Positions 24,531 to 32,527 are shown, counted from the stretch's first letter. The stretch is DNA of 64,000 nucleotides from Gaiellasilicea sp963794385 (GCA_963794385.1 CAWCDT010000011.1:62001-126000); one strand, 5' to 3'. The notes: generated from the letters alone by a model not told the origin. Numbers and translations are program-made.

Positions 24531-25823
24531 CTACCCCGCGACCCGGGTGGGCTCGGGCTCGGGGCCGACTATCGGCAGGGCGACGGGCTCCTCCACACGC
24601 GCGCCGCGCGGCGTCCGCCGGAGCGGCTCCGGTAGGCCGCGCTCGAGCGCGAGCGAGCCGAGTCCGGCGGCGAGGCACACGGACGCCGTCAGCAGCCACA
24701 ACCCCGTCGGCGAGACCGCGAGAAGAGCTCCGCCGAGCGCCGGCCCGACGGTGAAGCCGACCTGCCACGAGAGCGCCGAGGTCGCCATGTAGCGCCCCAG
24801 GAGCCTTGGGTCTGCGAGGTCAACGACGAGCGCCGGCAGGACCGCGCCGTGGAGGCACTCGCCGAGAGCGAACACGGCGACCGCAACGGCGAGGAGCGCG
24901 AACGCCGCCGCACCCGAGAGCCAGAGGCCGCTGACGGGCACAAGCAGCCACGCCGCCGCGGAGACCACGCCGATCAGGGCGAGGAGCGGGACGCGACGCC
25001 TGCCCTCGGCGAGCCTGGTCGTCGGCAGCTGCAGCAACACGACGACCAGCGTGTTGATGAAGAAGAGCCAGCCGATCGCCGCCTCCGAGACCCCTGCCTC
25101 GTTCTTCGCGAACGCCGGCAGGATCTCGAGCTGCGAGATCCCGGCGCCGATGTAGAGCGCGTTGACGGCCATCAGCGCCATAAAGACCCTGTGGCGGAAG
25201 ATCGTGCGGTAGCTCCCCGAGCGCGCTGCCCGCTCCTCGTGGTGGGCAGGCTCGTGCACGAACACCGTCAGGACGGCTGCGTAGGCGACGAACGTGAGCG
25301 CGTCGAGCAGGAAGAGCGCGCGGAAGCTCTCCGTGGCGATGAAGCCGCCCGCGACACCGCCGAGGCCGATGCCGAGGTTCATCACGACGCGCTGCATCCC
25401 GAACGTCGCCGGGCGCTGCGCCCGCGTGGTCAGGCCCGCGAGCAGCGTCGACTGCGAGGGCCAGAACGCGCCGTTCCCGATCCCCGTCACGGCGCTCGCG
25501 AGAAAGCCCTGCCAGGGACTCTCCACGAAGGCGTAGCCGGCGAAGCCGAGCGTGAGGAATCCGAGCGCTGCGGTCAGCATCGCCTTGCCTCCGACCCGAT
25601 CGACGAGCGCTCCCGTGATCGGGCTCGAGAGGAGGCTGACGCCCGCGTTCGTCGCGAGGATGAGGCCGGCGATCCCGAGGCCGATCCCGCGCTCGTTGTG
25701 CAGATAGATGAGCAGAAACGGGAGCACGAGCCCGTTCCCGAACGCGTTCATGAGGCCGCCGACCTGGAGCAGTTGCACGGCCCTTGGTAGGCGCGGGTTC
25801 AGACTGGAGAGGAAGCGCCGCAC
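24531..25823 (-). CDS. MFS drug/solute exporter
   Basis: A 430-residue major facilitator with twelve hydrophobic segments. The loop 2-3 motif appears as GALVDRVGGKAML and the equivalent in the C-terminal half as RLAEGRRRVPLLA. The short loops and motif C-like LGIGLGGVAGG suggest an antiporter-type exporter, but no substrate can be named. GTG start with TACTGT 6 nt upstream. Divergent from the PLP enzyme gene. Confidence 0.92.
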   Translation of the reverse strand: MRRFLSSLNPRLPRAVQLLQVGGLMNAFGNGLVLPFLLIYLHNERGIGLGIAGLILATNAGVSLLSSPITGALVDRVGGKAMLTAALGFLTLGFAGYAFVESPWQGFLASAVTGIGNGAFWPSQSTLLAGLTTRAQRPATFGMQRVVMNLGIGLGGVAGGFIATESFRALFLLDALTFVAYAAVLTVFVHEPAHHEERAARSGSYRTIFRHRVFMALMAVNALYIGAGISQLEILPAFAKNEAGVSEAAIGWLFFINTLVVVLLQLPTTRLAEGRRRVPLLALIGVVSAAAWLLVPVSGLWLSGAAAFALLAVAVAVFALGECLHGAVLPALVVDLADPRLLGRYMATSALSWQVGFTVGPALGGALLAVSPTGLWLLTASVCLAAGLGSLALERGLPEPLRRTPRGARVEEPVALPIVGPEPEPTRVAG

Positions 25824-25829
25824 CGTGGG

Positions 25830-25835
25830 ACAGTA
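25830..25835 (-). promoter_or_regulatory. TACTGT -10 box of the MFS gene
   Basis: On the minus strand, 6 nt before the GTG at 25823; it sits within an imperfect GTGGG/CCCAC dyad shared with the divergent gene. Confidence 0.45.
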
Positions 25836-25840
25836 CCCAC

Positions 25841-26869
25841 GTGAACTTCCTCCTCGATCCGGACGTGACCTTCCTCAATCACGGCTCCTACGGCGCCTGC
25901 CCGGAGCCCGTGTTCGAGCGGTACCAGGAGCTGCAGCGGGAGCTCGAGCGGAACCCTGTGGCCTTCCTGGGCCGCCGCTTCTACGAGCTCATGGGCGAGG
26001 CGCGGGATGCGTTGGCCGCCTTCGTCGGGGCGCAGGCGGAGCACCTGGTGTTTGTGCCCAATGCGACCTCGGGCCTGAATGCCGTGATCCGCTCGCTCCG
26101 GCTCGAGCCCGGGGATGAGGTGCTGACGACTCGGCACGAGTACGGGGCGGTGATCCGGACGTGGGATTTCGTGGGTGCGAGGCTCGTGTATGCGGAGCCG
26201 CACGAGCTCGCGGAGGCGATCGGGCCGCGGACGAAAGTCGTCTCGGCAAGCCACATCACGTCGCCGACCGCGCTCGTCCTGCCGATCGAGGAGATCTGCG
26301 CGGCCGCACGTGAGGCCGGCGCCCTCGCGATCGTCGACGGCGCGCACGCGCCCGGCCAGCTGTCGCTCGACCTCGAGCGCCTGGGCGCGGACGTCTATGC
26401 GGGCAACTGTCACAAATGGCTCTCGGCGCCCAAGGGAGCCGGCTTCCTCTGGGCGCGGCCGGAGCACCATGACTGGATCGAGCCGCTCGTCGTCTCCTGG
26501 GGCTACGACGAGGGCTTCGCGAAGCGGCACGGGTGGCAGGGGACGCGCGACCCGGCCGCGGCGCTCGCCGTGCCGGCCGCGATCGAGGCGCACCGATCCT
26601 TCGACCTGGAGCGCTGCCGCGAGCTGGCCGCCTCCTTCCACGACCGTCTGCCGCCCGTGGGGGCGACGCCGGCGCCGCAGATGTGGGCGACGGAGCTCCC
26701 GCCGGGCGACGCGGAGGAGCTGCAGCGGCAACTGCACGACGAGCACCGGATCGAGGTGCCGGTGAAGGAGTGGGAGGGGAAGCGGCTGCTGCGCGTCTCG
26801 ATCGCGCCCTACAACGAGGCGGAGGACGTCGAGCGCCTGCTCGCGGCGCTCAGGGAGCTCACGACCTGA
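25841..26869 (+). CDS. PLP-dependent aminotransferase class V (isopenicillin N epimerase-like)
   Basis: A fold-type I PLP enzyme of about 342 residues. LNHGSYGACPEPV at the N-terminus, VPNATSGLNAVIRSL (PLP phosphate), TRHEYGAV, IVDGAHAPGQLSLDL (Asp to pyridine N) and the Schiff-base lysine in YAGNCHKWLSAPKGAGFLW are all typical of the CefD/NifS-like group. The physiological substrate is unknown; many members act as cysteine desulphurase-like or epimerase enzymes. The start is uncertain: GTG 25841 gives a natural N-terminus, while an upstream start at 25784 would overlap the divergent MFS gene. Confidence 0.88.
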   Translation: MNFLLDPDVTFLNHGSYGACPEPVFERYQELQRELERNPVAFLGRRFYELMGEARDALAAFVGAQAEHLVFVPNATSGLNAVIRSLRLEPGDEVLTTRHEYGAVIRTWDFVGARLVYAEPHELAEAIGPRTKVVSASHITSPTALVLPIEEICAAAREAGALAIVDGAHAPGQLSLDLERLGADVYAGNCHKWLSAPKGAGFLWARPEHHDWIEPLVVSWGYDEGFAKRHGWQGTRDPAAALAVPAAIEAHRSFDLERCRELAASFHDRLPPVGATPAPQMWATELPPGDAEELQRQLHDEHRIEVPVKEWEGKRLLRVSIAPYNEAEDVERLLAALRELTT

Positions 26870-27221
26870 GGGCTGCGACCGCCTCGTCGAGGTCGGCGTA
26901 GACGGCGTCCGACACGTAGACCGTCCAGGGGTGCGGAGGCGTCCCGCCCGTGTAGGCGACGACCCGCTTTCCGGCGCGGTGTGCGTACCACGCTTCCATC
27001 GCCGTTCCCTCGTCCGCCGCGGTGAAGGCTGCGAGGAGCGCGTCGCACGAGTCGATGTCGGCGAGGTCGCCCTCGACGAGCTCCTGCTCGCGGCCCTCTG
27101 TGCGGCCGCGGAAGTCGCGGCGCATCGGGTCGACCGGCTCCCAGCCGGCGTTCCGGACGAGCGCGGCCGCGCGGCGGCGGTACTCGTCCGCGAACGGCGG
27201 CCCGGCGAGGTAGACGCGCAT
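26859..27221 (-). CDS. Nucleoside 2-deoxyribosyltransferase-like protein
   Basis: A 120-residue Rossmann-like protein: MRVYLAGPPFADEYRRRAAA (substrate loop), LVEGDLADIDSCDALLAAF with the conserved Asp, and GTAMEAWYAHRAGKRVVAYT, whose Glu is the catalytic nucleophile in the family. It would swap or hydrolyse bases on deoxynucleosides. It ends 10 bp inside the 3' end of the convergent PLP enzyme gene and starts 21 bp from the divergent queF. Confidence 0.85.
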   Translation of the reverse strand: MRVYLAGPPFADEYRRRAAALVRNAGWEPVDPMRRDFRGRTEGREQELVEGDLADIDSCDALLAAFTAADEGTAMEAWYAHRAGKRVVAYTGGTPPHPWTVYVSDAVYADLDEAVAALRS

Positions 27222-27228
27222 GCGGGCG

Positions 27229-27235
27229 TAGAGTA
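27229..27235. promoter_or_regulatory. Overlapping back-to-back -10 boxes for queF and the deoxyribosyltransferase
   Basis: The 7-bp TAGAGTA reads TAGAGT on the plus strand, 8 nt before the queF ATG at 27243, and TACTCT on the minus strand, 8 nt before the ATG at 27221. The whole divergent spacer is 21 bp, so two polymerases could not bind at once. Confidence 0.55.
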
Positions 27236-27242
27236 CGAGGGG

Positions 27243-27626
27243 ATGGACGAGACCACGCGGTCGACCGAGTTCGTCGCGCTCGGGCACGCAGGCTCGGAGC
27301 ACTACGCCGGGATCGAGACCTTCCCCAACCCGGGCGTCACGCTGGTCACGATGACGAGCGACGAGCTCGCCGCGATCTGCCCCGTCACGGCCCAGCCCGA
27401 CCTCTACACGGCGGTGATCGAGTACCGGCCGCAGGCCCTCTGCATCGAGTCGAAGTCGCTCAAGCTCTACCTGGCGGCGTTCCGAAACGAGGGCGTTTTC
27501 TGCGAGGCGCTCGCCGTCAAGATCCGCGACGACGTCGCGGAGGCGCTCGAGCTGCCCGCCGACCAGGTGCGGGTCGAGCTGACGCAGAAGGCGCGCGGCG
27601 GCATCACGATCACGGCATCGAGCTGA
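27243..27626 (+). CDS. queF: preQ0 reductase (7-cyano-7-deazaguanine reductase), short type
   Basis: This enzyme reduces preQ0 to preQ1 with NADPH, a step of queuosine synthesis. The 127-residue protein has the unimodular QueF signature: ETFPNPGVTLV, CPVTAQPDLYTAVIEYRP with the catalytic Cys in CPVT, and the family motif CIESKSLKLYLAAFRNEGVF. No other queuosine genes are in the window. ATG with a TAGAGT box 8 nt upstream and a strong hairpin after the stop. Confidence 0.95.
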   Translation: MDETTRSTEFVALGHAGSEHYAGIETFPNPGVTLVTMTSDELAAICPVTAQPDLYTAVIEYRPQALCIESKSLKLYLAAFRNEGVFCEALAVKIRDDVAEALELPADQVRVELTQKARGGITITASS

Positions 27627-27648
27627 GCATCAACGGCAGTCCGGAGGA

Positions 27649-27678
27649 CTACTCCGCCGTCGCCCGACGGCGGAGTAG
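27649..27678 (+). terminator. Hairpin after queF
   Basis: Perfect 13-bp arms (CTACTCCGCCGTC and GACGGCGGAGTAG) around a GCCC loop, 22 bp past the queF stop. No U-run follows, as is common for actinobacterial terminators. Confidence 0.65.
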
Positions 27679-27730
27679 CGCTGTGAATCCCTTCAGTCCG
27701 ACCGCCCTCAGACTAGAAGTGCTCGCACCT

Positions 27731-28018
27731 CTAGTAACCGATCGGTGCGATGAAGAAGTACTGACCACCCGTTTGCGGGCATGGCTGGCCGTGGTAGAGA
27801 TCGGCGCGAATCAAGTGCGACGTGCCGATGAACGCGTCATCGAGGGTGAAGAGCTTGAAGTTGTACGACGCGGGCCTCTCGCCGCCCGCGCCGGCGAGAT
27901 GGCCGGCACCTAACACGTGCACGCGTGTAACCGTGGTGTTCTCCACTGCCGCAGAAGTCTGTGCCGCAGACGACGGGAGTCGTCCCAAGCCAGACCCTCT
28001 CACCCGCAACGAAACCAT
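27731..28018 (-). CDS. Possible small protein downstream of tRNA-Arg
   Basis: A 95-codon open frame whose C-terminal half looks protein-like (NFKLFTLDDAFIGTSHLIRA, then GQYFFIAPIGY) while the N-terminal half is poor. It may be the tail of a truncated gene; the composition is less GC-rich than its surroundings. It lies directly downstream of tRNA-Arg, a common landing place for foreign DNA. The rest of 27679-28098 holds nothing I can identify. Confidence 0.3.
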   Translation of the reverse strand: MVSLRVRGSGLGRLPSSAAQTSAAVENTTVTRVHVLGAGHLAGAGGERPASYNFKLFTLDDAFIGTSHLIRADLYHGQPCPQTGGQYFFIAPIGY

Positions 28019-28098
28019 GCAAGAGGGGCCTCGAGGCCGTTCAGCCGTCCGTGGCAGTCCCTGTCGTCGACCTCGCCGTGTCCGAAACGGCGTTGCGA

Positions 28099-28171
28099 TG
28101 CGCCCGGCACGATTCGAACGTGCGACCTTTCGCTCCGGAGGCGAACGCTCTATCCCCTGAGCTACGGGCGC
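28099..28171 (-). tRNA. tRNA-Arg(CCG)
   Basis: Full cloverleaf on the minus strand: acceptor GCGCCCG/CGGGCGC, D-stem GCTC/GAGC, anticodon stem TTCGC/GCGAA with loop CTCCGGA (anticodon CCG, codon CGG), T-loop TTCGAAT, discriminator A. CCA not encoded. Confidence 0.95.
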
Positions 28172-28227
28172 CTGGAGAGCACGGTAGTGTAGCGGGGACG
28201 GCTGCGCCATCCCCGCCACGACGTCCC

Positions 28228-29154
28228 CTAGGAAGCTCGGTGGAAAAGCCAGGCGTCCTGTGCCCGCGCCACCTGGCCGGGCGTGAACTCCTCGTAACAG
28301 GCGTCGAACGAGTAGTCCATGTAGTTGTGGATCGGGTCGAGCCCGGGTTCCGAACACGTGTCCTTGCCTTCGGGACAGCCGCTCGTCGGCACCTTCATCG
28401 GGGGCGTGTCGTCGACGAAGTCCCCCTTGGCGTTGCAGCCGCCGTAGAAGGTGTGCTCGAGGTTGAGCCAATGGCCCACCTCGTGCGTGAGCGTCTGGCC
28501 GAGGTCGAACCGGCCTTCGTACGTGTCAGACGTGCCGGGCATCGCTTCCCAGTCCGAGACGACCCCGTCGAGATAGAGCTTCGAGTCCGGCAGCCCCGGC
28601 AGGTACGCCCAGCCGAGGTACGGGCCGGCGGTCGTCGAATAGACGTTCAGCGTCTCGAACCCACCCCGATGCAGCGCCCGCTTCATGGGCCGCTCACCGG
28701 AGCCGGTGATGCCGCCGTTGAACCAGTCGGCATTGTCCGTCCGGGTCACGCCGACGAGCTCGAAGCGGAAGCCCGATCTCGCGCCCCCGTAGAAGCCGGC
28801 GAAGGCGAGGTTGAGCACGGTCATCTGCTCGTCGATCTGCGCCTGGGTGACGTTGCCGACGTTCCCGTCCGAGACGACGTGGAACCACACCGGTACCGTC
28901 GCCCTGAACCCGGGCCCGCCCTTGTCCTTCGCGTTCTCGGGCAGGGCCTCATAGGACTCGTTCAGCTTCGGTTCGCGAACGAGATCGCCCCCTCGGGCCG
29001 TTCTCGATGTCGCGGCGAGCGAGGCAACGCCGTCGAAGATGTCTGCGCCGGCGGTCTCCCAGCCCACGCACACATCCGAGCCGCCCGAGCCAGCCGTCGC
29101 CGGCGCCGCGCCCAGCGCGAGCACGGCGAGCACGATGGTCGCGAGCGCGATCAA
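28228..29154 (-). CDS. Secreted M43-family zinc metallopeptidase (cytophagalysin/ulilysin-like)
   Basis: A 308-residue exported metzincin. Signal peptide at residues 1-21 (VLAVLALGAAPATA). The zinc site is H224-E-V-G-H228-x5-H234 in LTHEVGHWLNLEHTF, and the Met-turn is at M279 in NYMDYSFDACYEEFTPGQ. Cysteines around (FYGGC, SGC, KDTC, DAC) fit the disulphide pattern of the M43B group. It would digest proteins or peptides outside the cell. Start TTG at 29154; a purine-rich AAGGGGGG lies about 12 nt upstream, and no other start fits. Confidence 0.93.
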   Translation of the reverse strand: MIALATIVLAVLALGAAPATAGSGGSDVCVGWETAGADIFDGVASLAATSRTARGGDLVREPKLNESYEALPENAKDKGGPGFRATVPVWFHVVSDGNVGNVTQAQIDEQMTVLNLAFAGFYGGARSGFRFELVGVTRTDNADWFNGGITGSGERPMKRALHRGGFETLNVYSTTAGPYLGWAYLPGLPDSKLYLDGVVSDWEAMPGTSDTYEGRFDLGQTLTHEVGHWLNLEHTFYGGCNAKGDFVDDTPPMKVPTSGCPEGKDTCSEPGLDPIHNYMDYSFDACYEEFTPGQVARAQDAWLFHRAS

Positions 29155-29209
29155 TCGCTTCGATGTAACCCCCCTTGAGCTGGACGATGCCGCGGCACCG
29201 TAACGTGAT

Positions 29210-29215
29210 TAGGCT
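29210..29215 (+). promoter_or_regulatory. TAGGCT -10 box of the dgcA-like gene
   Basis: Six nt before the GTG at 29222, no Shine-Dalgarno sequence. Confidence 0.5.
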
Positions 29216-29221
29216 CAGGCC

Positions 29222-30235
29222 GTGGAGCTGACCGCAAGGATCGCGACGTTGAGGCTGGCCGAGACGTTCGTGATCTCGCGCGAGGCCAGCGACGCGGCCG
29301 ACGTCGTCCAGATCGAGCTCCGGCACGACGGTGTGTCGGGGTTCGGCGAGGCGGCTCCGATCGAGCATTACGGCGAGTCGGCATCGTCTGCGCGCGCCTA
29401 CCTCGAGGCGCACGCACCTCTCGTTGGCGACGACCCGTTCGCGCTCGAGGAGATCGAGGCGCGGCTGCCCACAGGGGAGAACGCGGCCCGCGCGGCCCTG
29501 GACGCCGCCCTCCACGACCTGCAGGGAAAGCTCGTCGGGCTCCCGGCTCGGCGGCTGCTCGGCCTGCCCCGCACCGGGCCACCGACCTCATGGACGGTCT
29601 GGCTCGGGGATCCGGACGACATGGCGCGCCGCGCCGAGCGGGCGGCGCCGCGTTTTCAGCGCCTGAAGCTCAAGCTCGGCGGCCGCGACGGGCTCGACGT
29701 CGAGCGCGTCCGTGCCGTCCGCGGCAGCACCGGGCTGCCGCTCCAGGTCGACGTCAACGAGGCCTGGTCGCTCGACGAGGCGCTCGAGGCGCTGCCGCAA
29801 CTCGCGGGGCTCGGCGTCGCCTACTGCGAGCAGCCGCTCGTGGCCCGCGACGAAGGCGGCACGACGCTCAAGGAGCGCTCGCCGATCCCGATCTACGTTG
29901 ACGAGGACTGCCACCGGCTCGCCGACGTCGCCGCCTGTGCCGCGATCGCGCACGGGATCAACATCAAGCTCGCCAAGTCAGGTGGCATCCGCGAAGCCGT
30001 GCGCATGGCCCACGCCGCCCGCGCGCTCGGGCTCGGTGTGATGCTCGGCTGCATGGTCGAGTCGGGGCTCGGGATCGCCGCCGGCTGCGTCGTCGCTCCG
30101 CTCTGCGACCACGTCGACCTGGACGGCAACCTCCTTCTCGCCGACGACCCGTGCCCCGGCGTCGTGCTCGAAGACGGCGTCCAGGTGCCCTCCGACCAGC
30201 CGGGGCTCGGTGTCCGCCCGCGGGATGCAGCCTGA
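29222..30235 (+). CDS. dgcA: Dipeptide/N-acetyl-D-glutamate epimerase of the enolase superfamily
   Basis: A 337-residue mandelate-racemase/muconate-lactonising enzyme. The acid/base lysine pair is in RLKLKLGG (about residues 141-148), the metal ligands are the Asp in QVDVNEAW, the Glu in YCEQPL and the Asp in VDEDCH, and the opposite lysine is in NIKLAKSGGI. This pattern is that of L-Ala-D/L-Glu epimerases and their relative DgcA. The next gene is a DUF1611/DgcN homologue overlapping by 11 nt, and the dgcN-dgcA pair is known for D-glutamate catabolism through N-acetylated intermediates. I therefore prefer DgcA; a cell-wall dipeptide epimerase is the alternative. Confidence 0.85.
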   Translation: MELTARIATLRLAETFVISREASDAADVVQIELRHDGVSGFGEAAPIEHYGESASSARAYLEAHAPLVGDDPFALEEIEARLPTGENAARAALDAALHDLQGKLVGLPARRLLGLPRTGPPTSWTVWLGDPDDMARRAERAAPRFQRLKLKLGGRDGLDVERVRAVRGSTGLPLQVDVNEAWSLDEALEALPQLAGLGVAYCEQPLVARDEGGTTLKERSPIPIYVDEDCHRLADVAACAAIAHGINIKLAKSGGIREAVRMAHAARALGLGVMLGCMVESGLGIAAGCVVAPLCDHVDLDGNLLLADDPCPGVVLEDGVQVPSDQPGLGVRPRDAA

Positions 30236-31250
30236 GCGCCTGCTGATCCTGGCGGAGGGGTTCTCCGGGGACCCGCACTACGGGAAGACGGCGCGAGGCG
30301 TGCTCGCGTACGGCGAGCGGCCCGTCGTCGCGCTGCTCGACTCGACGCGCGTCGGGGAGCAGCAGAACGGCGTTCCGATCGTCGGCTCCGTCGACGACGC
30401 GCTCCGCTTCGAGCCGACGACCGCCCTCGTCGGGGTCGCCACCCAGGGCGGTCGCTTCCCGCCTGCCTGGCGTGCGCTCCTCCGCGACGCGATCTCGAAC
30501 AGCCTGCACGTGGAGAACGGCTTGCACGAGTTCCTCGCGGCCGACGAGGAGCTGAGCGCGCTCGCGGATCGGCACGGCGTCGAGCTTCGCGACCTGCGCC
30601 GGCCACCCGAGGGTCTCAACGTGCCGATCGGCGTGAACCTCGAGCTGCCGGTGCGAACGGTGCTCACCGTCGGGTCGGACTGCGCGATCGGGAAGATGAC
30701 CGTCTCGCTCGAGCTCGACCGAGCCGCCCAGGCCCGGGGGCTCGCGTCGCGGTTCGTCCCGACCGGCCAGACCGGGATCGCGATCGCGGGGTGGGGGATC
30801 GCCGTCGACGCCGTCGTCTCGGACTTTCTGGCGGGCGCGACCGAGCAGCTGGTCGTCGAGGGCCACGAGCGCGGGGGAGAGCTGCTGATGGTCGAGGGAC
30901 AGGGCTCGCTCATCCACCCGGCGTACTCCGGCGTCACGCTCGGGCTGCTGCACGGTGCCGCGCCGCACGCGCTCGTCCTCTGCCACATGGCCGGGGAAAA
31001 AGAGATCGAGGGCTATCCGGGGCACCCGATCATTCCGCTGCGGGAGCTCGTCGACTTGCACGAGCGGATGTCGCTGCCGGCGCGCCGCGCTAAGGTCGCC
31101 GCGATCGCGCTGAACACGAGGCTGCTCGGCGAGGACGAGGCGCGTGAGGCCGTGGCCGCGACGGCCGCTGAGACCGGGCTGACCGTGGATGATCCGGTCC
31201 GGTTCGGCCCGCAGCGTCTGCTCGACGCGGTGCTCGCGACCCTTCCTTGA
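30225..31250 (+). CDS. dgcN: DUF1611 protein, DgcN-like N-acetyltransferase
   Basis: A 341-residue DUF1611-family protein with an N-terminal Rossmann-like domain (LLILAEGFSGDPHYGKTARG) and a C-terminal P-loop-like domain (TVGSDCAIGKMTVSLELD, with GSDCxIGKM where G-x4-GK is expected) plus EGQGSLIHPAYSGVTLGLLH. The best-studied member, DgcN, acetylates D-glutamate. The ATG at 30225 is preferred to the GTG 15 nt upstream because MQPERLLILAEG fits family N-termini. Its stop codon overlaps the -35 box of the SOS-type promoter of the following LysM gene. Confidence 0.85.
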   Translation: MQPERLLILAEGFSGDPHYGKTARGVLAYGERPVVALLDSTRVGEQQNGVPIVGSVDDALRFEPTTALVGVATQGGRFPPAWRALLRDAISNSLHVENGLHEFLAADEELSALADRHGVELRDLRRPPEGLNVPIGVNLELPVRTVLTVGSDCAIGKMTVSLELDRAAQARGLASRFVPTGQTGIAIAGWGIAVDAVVSDFLAGATEQLVVEGHERGGELLMVEGQGSLIHPAYSGVTLGLLHGAAPHALVLCHMAGEKEIEGYPGHPIIPLRELVDLHERMSLPARRAKVAAIALNTRLLGEDEAREAVAATAAETGLTVDDPVRFGPQRLLDAVLATLP

Positions 31251-31290
31251 CACCGAACACGTGTTCGTGCATAGTGCGAACACATGTTCG
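31247..31290 (+). promoter_or_regulatory. Sigma-70 promoter with two LexA (SOS) boxes
   Basis: TTGACA (31247-31252), a 17-bp spacer and CATAGT (31270-31275) make a near-consensus promoter. Two perfect matches to the Gram-positive SOS box CGAAC-N4-GTTCG lie at 31254-31267 (inside the spacer) and 31277-31290 (covering the start codon), centred 23 bp apart. LexA bound at either would block transcription. Confidence 0.85.
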
Positions 31291-31520
31291 GACGGCTCCT
31301 TCTCGTCGCAGCTCTCGCGGTCTTCCTCTGGGCCGCGTTCGCCCGCTCTTCCGACGCCTCCGGGCCGGAGCAGCACTACGTCGTGCAGCCGCACGACACG
31401 CTCTGGTCGATCGCGTCGCGTGACTATGCCGATCCGCGCGAGGGGGTCTGGGAGATCGCGGAGCGGAACGAGTTGGAGGGCCCGACGATCCTCCCGGGCC
31501 AGGTGCTCGTCCTGCCGTAG
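31284..31520 (+). CDS. SOS-controlled LysM membrane protein, candidate cell-division inhibitor (YneA/Rv2719c-like)
   Basis: A 78-residue protein: one N-terminal membrane helix (FGRLLLVAALAVFLWAAFA, residues 2-20) and a LysM peptidoglycan-binding domain (HYVVQPHDTLWSIASRDYAD to LPGQVLVLP-like end, 31-78). This layout and its two LexA boxes match the SOS-induced division inhibitors YneA (Bacillus), DivS (Corynebacterium) and the LysM protein Rv2719c (Mycobacterium), which are usually next to lexA. Here no lexA is in the window; the gene is free-standing after dgcN. The ATG lies inside the second LexA box and only 8 nt past the -10, so the mRNA is essentially leaderless. Role is inference from architecture and operator. 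Confidence 0.85.
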   Translation: MFGRLLLVAALAVFLWAAFARSSDASGPEQHYVVQPHDTLWSIASRDYADPREGVWEIAERNELEGPTILPGQVLVLP

Positions 31521-31537
31521 CTCGTCGAGGGCCGCCG

Positions 31538-31543
31538 TAGACT
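31538..31543 (+). promoter_or_regulatory. TAGACT -10 box of rnz
   Basis: Six nt before the GTG at 31550; no ribosome-binding site. Confidence 0.5.
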
Positions 31544-31549
31544 CACGTC

Positions 31550-32527
31550 GTGGATCTCGACGTGATCTTTCTCGGCACGGCCGGCTCGATGCCGACCGCG
31601 CGCCGCTCGCCCTCGGCGACGCTTGTCCGTCGCGGCGGAGAGCGGCTCCTGTTCGACTGCGCCGAGGGAACACAGCGACAGCTCCTGCGGTCGGACGTCG
31701 GCCTCGTCGACCTCCAGGAGATCTTCCTCACGCACTTTCACGCCGACCACTTCCTCGGTCTGCCCGGGATGCTAAAGACCTTTGGGCTCCGCGGGCGCGA
31801 ACTGCCGCTCGCGCTGTACGGCCCGCGTGGGCTCGACGCGCTGCTCCGCTCGCTGCGCGGGATCATCGGACGCCTCACCTACGAGGTCGCCGTCGTCGAG
31901 GTCGCCGCCGGCGCCGTGCTCCCTCGCGACGGCTACGAGCTGCGCACGTTCGCCGTCCGGCACGGGCGGGAGGCGCTCGGCTACGCCCTCGTCGAGGCCG
32001 AACGGCCCGGCCGCTTCGACGTCGAGACTGCCGACGCACTCGGGATTCCGTTCGGGCCGGAGCGGGGCGTCCTCCAGGACGGGCGGGAGGTGACCCTCGC
32101 GGACGGCCGGGTGGTCACGCCGCAGCAGGTACTCGGCGAGGCTCGTCCGGGCCGCAAGCTCGTCCTCACTGGCGACACCGCGCCTGCGGACAGCGTCGTG
32201 GAGGCGGCGCTCGGCGCCGACCTGCTCGTCCACGAGGCCACGTTCTGCGAGGACGAGGCGGAGCGAGCACGCGAGACCGAGCATTCGACCGCCCTCGACG
32301 CCGCGCGCGTGGCGCTCGATGCGGGCGTCCGGCTGCTGGCGCTGACACATCTCTCGAGCCGCTACGGCGGCGGTGACGTCGAGCAGGAGGCGCGCACGGT
32401 CTTCCCCGACACTGTCGTCCCGCGCGACTTCGATCTGATCGAGATCCCGTTCGAGGAGCGTGGCGGCCCCGAGCTCGTCAAGAGCGGTGCACGTTTGCCC
32501 CGCGCTGAAGTACGCTCCGTTACATGA
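31550..32527 (+). CDS. rnz: Ribonuclease Z
   Basis: This enzyme trims 3' trailers of tRNA precursors; neither tRNA seen here encodes CCA, so such processing is required. The 325-residue metallo-beta-lactamase fold has FLGTAGSMPTARRSPSATLV at the start, the zinc motif THFHADHFLGLPG (about residues 62-74), the HGREALGYAL exosite-like region, LTGDTAPADSV and the AHL-like LTHLSSRYGG. GTG start with TAGACT 6 nt upstream. The last codons overlap the next ATG (ATGA). Confidence 0.94.
   Translation: MDLDVIFLGTAGSMPTARRSPSATLVRRGGERLLFDCAEGTQRQLLRSDVGLVDLQEIFLTHFHADHFLGLPGMLKTFGLRGRELPLALYGPRGLDALLRSLRGIIGRLTYEVAVVEVAAGAVLPRDGYELRTFAVRHGREALGYALVEAERPGRFDVETADALGIPFGPERGVLQDGREVTLADGRVVTPQQVLGEARPGRKLVLTGDTAPADSVVEAALGADLLVHEATFCEDEAERARETEHSTALDAARVALDAGVRLLALTHLSSRYGGGDVEQEARTVFPDTVVPRDFDLIEIPFEERGGPELVKSGARLPRAEVRSVT
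32511..32516 (+). promoter_or_regulatory. TACGCT, possible internal -10 box for the DUF2007-like gene
   Basis: Inside the 3' end of rnz, 7 nt before the ATG at 32524; could give independent leaderless expression. Confidence 0.35.
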
